From positions 14,878 through 25,711 of the forward strand of contig DBWK01000040.1 of assembly GCA_002308875.1 (NCBI GenBank): DNA of 10,834 nt, in the 5' to 3' direction. Shown in pieces: positions 1 to 6,468 of this stretch. The position numbers and the translations under genes were made by a program. The notes below the pieces were generated by a model that had not been told where the DNA came from, did no database searches, and saw nothing but the letters and a program-made list of their open reading frames with translations. Numbering within the stretch: position 1 is the stretch's first letter; the number at the start of each line of letters is the position of its first letter. The DNA comes from Treponema sp. UBA1240. Lineage in GTDB: Bacteria; Spirochaetota; Spirochaetia; Treponematales; Treponemataceae.

Positions 1-13
1 TATCACTGCTCAT
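1..13 (-). CDS. Start of an unidentified gene, translationally coupled to the upstream manC-like gene (partial)
   Basis: Only the first four codons are visible (M-S-S-D), so the product cannot be named. The ATG at 13-11 overlaps the TGA stop of the guanylyltransferase gene as ATGA, and a strong Shine-Dalgarno sequence (AAGGGAG, 25-19) lies 5 bases upstream, inside the end of that gene. Overlap plus ribosome site is the usual sign of a co-transcribed, translationally coupled gene. The reading frame stays open to the window edge, which is too short a stretch to prove much. Confidence 0.45.
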
Positions 14-1110
14 TTCATCTCCCTTGAAGCATCCCTCACAAGGTTGGAAGTTCCCTTCTTCATAACAAGCAGTTTTCCGTTCTTTGCAACCACAACTAAA
101 TCATTTACACCGCAAAGAACAACCGGAATATCGGAATACACAAAATTACCGGAACAGTTTTTTTGAACAACTTCAGCATTTGCAGGATTCGTACAGATTC
201 TGCTGAATACATCCCAATTTCCTATGTCCGTCCAACTGAACGTTGTTGTAACGGCACAAGCGCATGAAGTTTTTTCGGCGATTGCTTTGTCAACTGCAAT
301 CTTGGGAACACATTCATACACCTTGTAGAATTCCGGCCAGTCTTTTATAACGCCAATTCCGTCAAGCTTTACAACAACAGGCTTTTTTCCTTCAATAACA
401 GGCAGAAAACTTTCGTAAACCTCGCCGGTACATTTCTTCATTTCAGCGGTGAAGGTATCGGCATCAAAGGCAAACATACCGCTGTTCCAAAAATATTTAC
501 CACTTTCCAAGTATTTTTTTGCCGTTTCTAAATCAGGCTTTTCCTTAAAGTGGCTTATCCTGAAAATTGAATCGCTTTCAAAAACGGATTCTCCGATTTT
601 TATGTATCCGTATTCAACCGAAGGTGCTTCAGGCGGAATGGTAAAGCAGACGAACATACCGTTTTCAGCGGCAAAAGCCGCTTTTTTGCAGTCAGAAACA
701 AAATTGTCCGTCGGGGAGATTGCGTGATCACTTGTAAGAACAAGGAATGTTCTTTTTTGATTTTCATACAACTTTTTTACAAAGCACACCCCTGTCATTA
801 TGGCGGCGGATGTATGCCTGCCGGCAGGTTCCGCAATAACAACACAGTCTTTGAGTATTTTTTCAGCATTAGCAGCTGTTTCTGCAGCAGCAAGCGTTAA
901 GCATTGCCGGACACATTCGTTTTCTATGTCTTTTCGGGTAATTACCAATATTTTGCCGCTAATTCCAAGGGCAAGCGCTCTCTGGATACTATTCTGCAAA
1001 AATGAGAGATTCCCGTTAAGCGTCATAAACTGTTTTGGATTTTCAGGACTTGAAGCAGGCCAGAGGCGTTCGCCAAAACCACCTGCAAGGATTAGTACAT
1101 CAGTTATCAT
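10..1110 (-). CDS. manC: Mannose-1-phosphate guanylyltransferase (GDP-mannose pyrophosphorylase)
   Basis: The product should join mannose 1-phosphate and GTP to give GDP-mannose and pyrophosphate in the cytoplasm, supplying mannose, fucose or related sugars for surface glycans. The nucleotidyltransferase signature is at residues 6-18 (LILAGGFGERLWP), followed by PKQF at 25-28. Further family motifs are EPAGRHTSAA (94-103), TSDH (126-129), FKEKP (188-192), WNSGMF (208-213), AVDKAIAEK (272-280) and FSWTDIGNWD (291-300). At 366 residues it matches the short form of the family, with the transferase and a short beta-helix tail but without the fused phosphomannose isomerase domain of longer ManC proteins. 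The ATG at 1110 begins right before the motif and is the only sensible start, yet no clear Shine-Dalgarno sequence precedes it. A gene begins at its stop codon with a 4-base overlap. The family call is firm; the exact sugar specificity (mannose versus another hexose phosphate) is by homology. Confidence 0.92.
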   Translation of the reverse strand: MITDVLILAGGFGERLWPASSPENPKQFMTLNGNLSFLQNSIQRALALGISGKILVITRKDIENECVRQCLTLAAAETAANAEKILKDCVVIAEPAGRHTSAAIMTGVCFVKKLYENQKRTFLVLTSDHAISPTDNFVSDCKKAAFAAENGMFVCFTIPPEAPSVEYGYIKIGESVFESDSIFRISHFKEKPDLETAKKYLESGKYFWNSGMFAFDADTFTAEMKKCTGEVYESFLPVIEGKKPVVVKLDGIGVIKDWPEFYKVYECVPKIAVDKAIAEKTSCACAVTTTFSWTDIGNWDVFSRICTNPANAEVVQKNCSGNFVYSDIPVVLCGVNDLVVVAKNGKLLVMKKGTSNLVRDASREMK

Positions 1111-1190
1111 AAATACAGCATAACACGTTCATATGTTTAAATAAAGCATAAAAACAAAATAGTTTTATAATGCTAACACGTTTTTTTTAG

Positions 1191-1219
1191 TTGCTAAATT
1201 CAGTACATGCCGATATAAT
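1191..1219 (+). promoter_or_regulatory. Sigma-70 type promoter of the chemoreceptor gene
   Basis: A -35 box TTGCTA (1191-1196, 4 of 6 matches) is separated by exactly 17 bases from a perfect -10 box TATAAT (1214-1219). Transcription would start near 1226, giving a leader of about 39 bases before the ATG at 1265. The chemoreceptor therefore seems to be expressed from a vegetative promoter. Inferred from sequence only. Confidence 0.7.
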
Positions 1220-1264
1220 TATTAAAGTTGCAAATTAGGCATCATACACTTTGGAGTGGGTAAT

Positions 1265-3415
1265 ATGAAAAGTATTCGTCTTAAAATTGGTTTTATAACG
1301 CTGCTTATAATGGTTATTGCGTTTACCAGCATCGGTCTTATTTCAATAATAACAGCAAAAAAAAGTCTCGAAACAGAACTTATAAAGGCACTTGAAGAAT
1401 CAGTAAGTGCAACAGCAGATTCAATCAAAGCATCCAACGACCGCGAATTCAAAATGCTCGAAACTCTGGCAGCTCTCCCCGAAATCCGCGATCCTAATGT
1501 TTCTCTTTTGGACAAAACACACACCATTTACGGTGCAATGAGTCTCGATAAGGATTATATTGACGTATGTATTCTGGATACAGCCGGCTTTGCCTGGATT
1601 AACAACGGTGTAAGAATGATTCCGTTCAAAGAACGCCAGTATTTTCAGCAGCCGTTCAAAACCGGCAAACGCTTTGTAACGGATCCGTTCATCAACAAAG
1701 TTACAAGTGCACCCGCCGTTTTTTATTCAGTACCGGTATTTGACGACAAAAACAATGTAATAAACGTTCTTTTCTGCGTTATTGAAGGCTTAAAACCCAG
1801 TTATCTTGCCACGAACCATCGTGCAGGCGACAATCGTCCTGCTTTTCTCATAACACTAAATGAGGGACCGGGCGGAGAAGGTGAAGCATTTGCAGAACTA
1901 CACTCACCTGGAATTATAATCGCTTCTGAAGACCTTCTCGCAGAAGACTTACCAATGGAAGAATTTACCACTGAAAGCATTTTTGCAAAGGCAGAAAAAA
2001 CCAGTGATCAGGAGCTCATTGAACAAATAAACAGAATCAAAACCGAACAGAACGGTATCATAAAATACAAGCTCGAAGGGGAACAATACGTTTTAGCATT
2101 CGAAAAAGTTCCTGAAACAAACTGGGTGGCAATAAACAAAATTCCTTACAGCGACTTTCAGGCCGATATAAACAAAATGCGCAACGCCGTAATAGTATAC
2201 ATAGCATTTATTACAATCCTTGCGGTAATAATCGTTAGTATCGCAATTTCACGCTCAATCAAGCCTCTTAAAGACGTAAAAGATGCAATCAGCGAGATTG
2301 CAACAGGTAACGCCGACCTTACAAGACGCATTTCACTTCATTCAAATGACGAAATCGGCTCTGTTGTAAAAGGCTTTAACCAGTTTGAAGAAAAACTTCA
2401 GAATATTATAGCCGACATAAAGGAATCCAAAGAAAAACTTGCATCCGTTGGTAACAACATGAAAGAAAACGCTTCTTCCACAACGGAGTCTATAGCCTCA
2501 CTTTTTTCAAACATTGAAGACATGCAGGTTCAGATTGTTACACAGGGTGACAGCGTAAATCTTACCGCCTCATCAGTAACCGAAATTTCAGCAAACATCC
2601 AGTCACTCGAAAGAATGATTGAAACACAGGCAACCGGCGTTACACAGGCATCCGCCGCGGTTGAACAAATGATGGGAAACATCTCGTCAGTAAACAAATC
2701 AATCGACATTATGGCGGATTCATTTGAGCAGCTTCTTGACAACACGGATACAGGTGTTGAAAAACAGGAAATTGTAAGCCAAAAGATTAAGGACATCGAA
2801 AGTCAGTCCGAAGCTTTGCAGGGTGCTAACACCGTAATAGCCACAATTGCGTCACAAACAAACCTGCTTGCTATGAACGCGGCGATTGAGGCTGCACATG
2901 CAGGTGATGCAGGACGCGGATTCAGTGTTGTTGCGGATGAAATTAAAAAGCTTTCCGAAAGTTCATCGCAGGAATCAAACAAGATTAATGAACAGCTCAA
3001 CGAAATAATGAACTCCATTACCGAAGTAGTTCAGGCCTCTGTCGAATCAATGGATGCATTCAAAAAAGTTTCTGAACTTATCAATTCTACAAACGAAATG
3101 GTTCTTCAGATTAAGAACGCGATGGACGAGCAGAACTCCGGTTCAAAACAGATTTTTGACGCTTTGTACACAATGAATAACAATACATCTGAAGTTCGTT
3201 CCGCAAGCCGCGAAATGTCCATAGGAAACCAGTCCGTTCTTGATGAAATAAAGAACTTGCAGGAAGCCACAAATTCCATGAAAAACAGTATGAGTCTTAT
3301 AACAGAAGGTGCGGACAGAATTAACAGAACAGGTAATGAACTGGATGAAATTACTCCAAAACTGATGAATACCATTGACCACATCAGTGCACAGATTGAC
3401 CAGTTCAAAGTATAA
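1265..3415 (+). CDS. Methyl-accepting chemotaxis protein with dCache sensor, HAMP and signalling domain
   Basis: This is a membrane chemoreceptor that would sense a ligand outside the cytoplasmic membrane and control the CheA-CheW kinase complex. I start it at ATG 1265 (716 residues) because GGAG at 1253-1256 lies 8 bases upstream; the in-frame GTG at 1256 overlaps that site. Domains: transmembrane segment 1 at about 8-29; extracytoplasmic dCache-like sensor at about 30-305, with the ERQYF segment near residue 125; transmembrane segment 2 at 308-328; HAMP at about 329-381; then a long helical signalling domain. The hairpin tip (531-553) has [14 protein letters not shown] followed by HAGDAGRGF, the conserved CheA/CheW contact region, in a form common in spirochaete receptors. 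The amino-acid-binding R-x-W-Y pattern of some dCache receptors is not seen (RQYF instead), so the ligand is unknown. There is no C-terminal pentapeptide for CheR tethering. It has its own promoter and terminator, so it is probably monocistronic. Confidence 0.95.
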   Translation: MKSIRLKIGFITLLIMVIAFTSIGLISIITAKKSLETELIKALEESVSATADSIKASNDREFKMLETLAALPEIRDPNVSLLDKTHTIYGAMSLDKDYIDVCILDTAGFAWINNGVRMIPFKERQYFQQPFKTGKRFVTDPFINKVTSAPAVFYSVPVFDDKNNVINVLFCVIEGLKPSYLATNHRAGDNRPAFLITLNEGPGGEGEAFAELHSPGIIIASEDLLAEDLPMEEFTTESIFAKAEKTSDQELIEQINRIKTEQNGIIKYKLEGEQYVLAFEKVPETNWVAINKIPYSDFQADINKMRNAVIVYIAFITILAVIIVSIAISRSIKPLKDVKDAISEIATGNADLTRRISLHSNDEIGSVVKGFNQFEEKLQNIIADIKESKEKLASVGNNMKENASSTTESIASLFSNIEDMQVQIVTQGDSVNLTASSVTEISANIQSLERMIETQATGVTQASAAVEQMMGNISSVNKSIDIMADSFEQLLDNTDTGVEKQEIVSQKIKDIESQSEALQGANTVIATIASQTNLLAMNAAIEAAHAGDAGRGFSVVADEIKKLSESSSQESNKINEQLNEIMNSITEVVQASVESMDAFKKVSELINSTNEMVLQIKNAMDEQNSGSKQIFDALYTMNNNTSEVRSASREMSIGNQSVLDEIKNLQEATNSMKNSMSLITEGADRINRTGNELDEITPKLMNTIDHISAQIDQFKV

Positions 3416-3437
3416 CTGTAATAATTCGGAAAAACGG

Positions 3438-3473
3438 AAAGTGTCTTAAACCAGCTTTAAGGCACTTTTTTTT
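3438..3473 (+). terminator. Rho-independent terminator after the chemoreceptor gene
   Basis: The left arm AAGTGTCTTAAA (3439-3450) pairs with TTTAAGGCACTT (3456-3467) through one G-T wobble, with a 5-base loop; one more A-T pair (3438/3468) is possible. A run of T residues continues to 3473. It begins 23 bases after the chemoreceptor stop codon, and only 24 bases separate its end from the thyX start, which raises the question of how thyX is transcribed. Confidence 0.88.
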
Positions 3474-3497
3474 AGATTAAACAAAAGGAAATACAAA

Positions 3498-4172
3498 ATG
3501 GGAAGCGTAACAATTCTTGAACATACAACAAAAAATCCAATCCGCATGATAGGCGAAATGGCAGGTGTCTGCTGGGGTTCCGCAACAGACAACGATGAAG
3601 CGAACATAACCCGTGCGCTGAACTGCATAAAGTCGAACCACGGTCGCACGCTGGAATTTCCAGATGTGTATATGGTTTTGGACGGCTATTCCGCGCGTGT
3701 TATACGCGAATGGTACACTCACATAGGTGGCGCCCCTACCCGTCTTCAGTCATCAACACGGTACGTAAATGCAAAAAACTTTGCCTACATCACACCGCCT
3801 TCCGTTGCACAAAACCCCGCAGCTAAGACAATATATGAAGACTGTATGGAACAAATTCGCTCCGCTTATGCAAAGCTGATGGAAGCCGGGATTCCCAAGG
3901 AAGACTGTGCGCTTGCCCTGCCGCTGGGCATGGAAACGCGGATTGTCTGCAAGCACAACCTGCGAAACTTGATGGATATGTCTCGCCAGCGCATGTGCAG
4001 CAGAGCGTATCACGAATACCGCAAACTGTTCTTGGATGTGTGCAATGCTTTGCGCGCGTATTCTCCAGAATGGGAAACACTCGTCAATATGCTGTTCCAC
4101 GCAAAATGCGAAGAAACAAAAACCTGCCCCGAAGAACGAGGCTGCGGCAGATACCCTAAAAAAGATAACTAA
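3498..4172 (+). CDS. thyX: Flavin-dependent thymidylate synthase (ThyX), divergent type
   Basis: ThyX makes dTMP from dUMP in the cytoplasm, using methylenetetrahydrofolate as carbon donor and FAD with NAD(P)H as reductant. The ATG has a good ribosome site (AAAAGGAA at 3483-3490). Evidence is the central segment SARVIREWYTH (65-75) followed by TRLQSSTRYV (81-90), which occupies the place of the classical RHR-x7-S motif, and the C-terminal half with LPLGMETR (141-148), N154, and SRAYHEYRK (168-176), the helix that carries the dUMP-binding and FAD-binding residues in known ThyX proteins. At 224 residues the length fits. The classical RHR triplet is not intact: Arg-Glu-Trp-Tyr-Thr-His stands there, as in a divergent subgroup that I recall from anaerobic Firmicutes and spirochaetes. 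The tail has three cysteines close together (204, 210, 216) ending in CGRYP, possibly a metal or structural site. Its 3' end overlaps the convergent phosphoesterase gene by 4 bases. Confidence 0.85.
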   Translation: MGSVTILEHTTKNPIRMIGEMAGVCWGSATDNDEANITRALNCIKSNHGRTLEFPDVYMVLDGYSARVIREWYTHIGGAPTRLQSSTRYVNAKNFAYITPPSVAQNPAAKTIYEDCMEQIRSAYAKLMEAGIPKEDCALALPLGMETRIVCKHNLRNLMDMSRQRMCSRAYHEYRKLFLDVCNALRAYSPEWETLVNMLFHAKCEETKTCPEERGCGRYPKKDN

Positions 4173-4933
4173 AACTGCGCTGTATCAATCATTCCAAACA
4201 CCTTATGACTTTCTGAATCAGTCATAATCAACGTGTTTTTACAATCCGCCGAAGAACTCTGCTCACAAAGAATTACAAAATCATCGTTGCAGTATTCGGT
4301 ATGTCCAACAACCTGAGTATGGTAAAACGCATCCTGTAAAAGTGCTTCAGGACGAATCCAAAGCGGTCCCTGTGTAACCTCGTTTCCCGACCCGCTTAAA
4401 AATCCGTGCCAGTCTAAAAGCTCCTCAAACCCGTAATTAAAACCTGAGTCGCCGGGAATAAAGGAAAGTGAATGCCATTTTTTATTCAGAAAATCTACTA
4501 ACGAAAGGTTGTTCTTTTCATCATAGTCAAAAAGATTAAACAATGATTCTACCCAAGTACGTGAAAATCCCGCATGAGAAAAAACAACCCTGTCAACTTC
4601 AAATGCCAGATCAAGGATATCATGGTTTGCCTGTAAAAGATTTCTGATTTTATCAATCTTCTCGTTCTGATGCCCCGAAACTCCGCCGCCGTGCTTTGTT
4701 CGGCTTAAATAACTCCAGTCATGATTTCCCAGCAGTAATTTTCTGTGCGCCGTATCCTGCCTTACATAATTGCAAATCGTCTTAAAATTCTTTCCCTGAT
4801 CCGGCCATTCATTTTTCCATGAATCAAAATAATCGCCGAGAAAAACAATATAATCAAACTCATTCGGAGCATATTTCTTTGCAGTTTCCCATTCGTGCGA
4901 ACCGTGAACATCAGGAATTACAAGAACTTTCAT
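4169..4933 (-). CDS. Calcineurin-like metallophosphoesterase, PPP-type
   Basis: A soluble two-metal phosphoesterase; its substrate cannot be read from the sequence. All metal-binding blocks are present: PDVHG with Asp8 and His10, GDYFDSW with Asp34, GNHDW with Asn70 and His71, FSHAGF with His120, and GHTEY with His211. The GDYFD and SHAG forms resemble the PPP (serine/threonine phosphatase and diadenosine tetraphosphatase ApaH-like) branch more than nuclease-type enzymes. I start at ATG 4933 (254 residues): GAGGGG (4945-4940) lies 6 bases upstream and the metal motif then begins at residue 8, as is normal. A start at 4966 would add 11 residues with no ribosome site. There is no signal peptide or membrane segment. 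It runs convergent to thyX, overlapping by 4 bases, and divergent from the MATE gene. A protein phosphatase, an Ap4A hydrolase or an RNA-end phosphatase are all possible. Confidence 0.85.
   Translation of the reverse strand: MKVLVIPDVHGSHEWETAKKYAPNEFDYIVFLGDYFDSWKNEWPDQGKNFKTICNYVRQDTAHRKLLLGNHDWSYLSRTKHGGGVSGHQNEKIDKIRNLLQANHDILDLAFEVDRVVFSHAGFSRTWVESLFNLFDYDEKNNLSLVDFLNKKWHSLSFIPGDSGFNYGFEELLDWHGFLSGSGNEVTQGPLWIRPEALLQDAFYHTQVVGHTEYCNDDFVILCEQSSSADCKNTLIMTDSESHKVFGMIDTAQF
4203..4240 (+). terminator. Possible thyX terminator inside the 3' end of the convergent phosphoesterase gene
   Basis: A perfect 8-base inverted repeat, TTATGACT (4203-4210) and AGTCATAA (4220-4227), has a 9-base loop and is followed 8 bases later by a T run (4236-4240). 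It starts 31 bases after the thyX stop. The stem is AT-rich and the T run is spaced away, so it is weaker than the other terminators here. In the other direction no T run follows. Confidence 0.35.
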
Positions 4934-4951
4934 ATTATTCCCCTCATAAAC

Positions 4952-4981
4952 AGTATAGCTTAACAATGCTTAAAAAGCATT
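4952..4981 (-). promoter_or_regulatory. Phosphoesterase promoter -10 box with an adjoining 17-base palindrome
   Basis: On the minus strand a -10 box TATACT (4957-4952, 5 of 6 matches) lies 18 bases before the start codon at 4933. No good -35 box is found 16 to 18 bases upstream; that position is instead filled by a perfect inverted repeat, AATGCTT and AAGCATT with a 3-base spacer (4965-4981). It could be the site of a regulator that helps or blocks polymerase. Both assignments are inference. Confidence 0.4.
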
Positions 4982-5018
4982 AATCAAATAATTTAATTCC
5001 ACATATATTTTATACCGA

Positions 5019-5048
5019 TTGTTTTTTCTTCTATATATATGCTATAGT
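5019..5048 (+). promoter_or_regulatory. Extended -10 promoter of the MATE gene
   Basis: A TGC triplet (5040-5042) directly precedes a -10 box TATAGT (5043-5048, 5 of 6 matches), making an extended -10 element. A partial -35 box TTGTTT (5019-5024) lies 18 bases upstream. Transcription would begin near 5055, only about 3 bases before the ATG at 5058. Confidence 0.5.
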
Positions 5049-5057
5049 GTGCGAACC

Positions 5058-6404
5058 ATGACCGAAGAAGCCAAAACCTTTTATAAAGACCTGCGCAACG
5101 TTGTGCAGCCTATGGCAATACAAAACCTCATCTCCGCAGCAGTTAATTCGGCAGACGTCATCATGCTCGGATACATCGGGCAGACGGCAATTGCGGCTTC
5201 GGCACTTGCAGGTAACATTGCATTTATTCTTTTCATGATTTCAACGGGGCTTTCATCCGGTTTAATAATGCTTGGCGCACAGTACTGGGGCAAAAAGGAT
5301 ACGGAATCCATAAAAACACTTCTCGGTATAGGGCTTAGAATCTGCTGTTCCGTGGAGTTTATTGTAGCACTGGTAGCCGCATTTTATCCCCGCATTTTGA
5401 TGCTCATTTTTACAAAAGACGAGGCTCTCATAGCCGAAGGCTGCCGCTATCTGCGTGCCGTAAGCGTTTCTTACGTCTGCCTTTCGTTCTCACAGATGTT
5501 TCAGGCGGGTTTCAAAAGCATAGAACGCGTAAAAATCGTAACTATTACGTCTACAACTAGTCTTTTTCTCAACATCGGATTAAACGCGGTGTTCATCTTC
5601 GGCTTGTTCGGCGTACCTAAGATGGGCATTCTCGGTGTTGGAATCGCCACATCCATAGCACGGTTTATCGAAATGCTCATCTGTCTCATATACGCACGCT
5701 TTCAGAACGATGTCCGCTTTTCAGTATTCTGTATGTTCAGAAGAAACAGCCTGCTCACAAGGGATTTTTTCAAATATTCACTGCCGGCAGTCGGCAATGA
5801 GCTGGTATGGGGCGCGGCTTTTTCAATGTACTCAGTAATCATGGGACACTTGGGCGAAGATATTGTAGCGGCAAATTCCGTAGTCAGCACAGTGCGGCAA
5901 CTGGGCTCGGTACTGTGCTTCGGTATGGCATACGGCGGCGCAATCGTACTGGGCAAAAACATGGGCGCAGGCGATATGCAGGTTGCGGAGCGCAACGCCT
6001 CTCGTCTTGCGAGGGTAACGATTCTTTCGGGTGTATTGGGCGCGATTCTGATAATCTGCTTGTATCCGCTTCTTCCATTCATTGCGAATCTAAACGAAAC
6101 GGCAGCGCACTACCGCAACGTGATTCTGTTCATCAACTCATATTCAATCCTCGGCGCCGCCATAAATACTGTTCTTATCTGCGGCATATTCCGCGCGGGC
6201 GGAGATTCTAAGTTTGGGTTTATTGCGGACATAATCAATATGTGGTGCGTCTCCGTACCGCTCGGTCTGCTCGCGGCGTTTGTTTTTAAACTACCACCAC
6301 TTTGGGTGTATTTTATCCTGTTCCTGGATGAATTTGAAAAAATGCCTTTTGTTATCCGCCATTACAAAAAGAAAGGCTGGCTGCGGAATATTACAAGAGA
6401 TTAA
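5058..6404 (+). CDS. MATE family cation-coupled efflux protein
   Basis: A multidrug and toxin extrusion type transporter in the cytoplasmic membrane, expected to expel organic cations, drugs or metabolites in exchange for Na+ or H+. The protein is 448 residues from ATG 5058, with about twelve hydrophobic segments and the two-fold repeat of the family. Recognisable family positions are PMAIQNLISAAVNSADVIML in the first helix pair, AQYWGKKD (74-81), NIGLNAVFIFGLFG (172-185) with GVGIATSIAR (193-202), LGKNMGAGD (298-306, the second-half counterpart of AQYWGKKD), FRAGGDSKF (378-386), and the C-terminal DEFEKMP followed by a basic tail ending in KKGWLRN. An upstream in-frame TTG at 5019 would add 13 residues but lies within the promoter, so ATG 5058 is preferred. 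No Shine-Dalgarno sequence precedes it, in agreement with a very short leader. The substrate cannot be predicted. It stands alone and ends at the shared terminator. Confidence 0.92.
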   Translation: MTEEAKTFYKDLRNVVQPMAIQNLISAAVNSADVIMLGYIGQTAIAASALAGNIAFILFMISTGLSSGLIMLGAQYWGKKDTESIKTLLGIGLRICCSVEFIVALVAAFYPRILMLIFTKDEALIAEGCRYLRAVSVSYVCLSFSQMFQAGFKSIERVKIVTITSTTSLFLNIGLNAVFIFGLFGVPKMGILGVGIATSIARFIEMLICLIYARFQNDVRFSVFCMFRRNSLLTRDFFKYSLPAVGNELVWGAAFSMYSVIMGHLGEDIVAANSVVSTVRQLGSVLCFGMAYGGAIVLGKNMGAGDMQVAERNASRLARVTILSGVLGAILIICLYPLLPFIANLNETAAHYRNVILFINSYSILGAAINTVLICGIFRAGGDSKFGFIADIINMWCVSVPLGLLAAFVFKLPPLWVYFILFLDEFEKMPFVIRHYKKKGWLRNITRD

Positions 6405-6412
6405 TGATAAAA

Positions 6413-6446
6413 CAAAAAAACCGCTGCCTGTTAAGCAGCGGTTTAT
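6413..6446 (-). terminator. Terminator between the convergent MATE and lpl operon ends
   Basis: Ten-base stem AAACCGCTGC (6418-6427) and GCAGCGGTTT (6435-6444) with a 7-base loop. On the minus strand it is followed by a run of seven T residues (6420-6414), so it best serves the lpl operon, whose last gene ends 24 bases before it. On the plus strand the tail is T-rich but broken (6442-6451), so it can also act after the MATE gene. Almost identical to the hairpin at 10217-10249. Confidence 0.88.
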
Positions 6447-6468
6447 CTTTTAGTCAATGACCGTCAGA

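Noticed and set aside
449..1123. Plus-strand open frames of 92 and 107 codons opposite the guanylyltransferase gene
   Set aside because: They lie wholly or almost wholly antisense to a firmly identified enzyme, have no family motifs and no ribosome site, so they are frame shadows.
1256..1264. GTG 1256 as the chemoreceptor start
   Set aside because: It overlaps the GGAG ribosome site that is correctly spaced for the ATG at 1265.
5807..6211. 134-codon plus-strand frame inside the MATE gene
   Set aside because: It is an alternative frame of the well-supported efflux protein, with an Arg/Cys/Ser-rich composition typical of out-of-frame translation.
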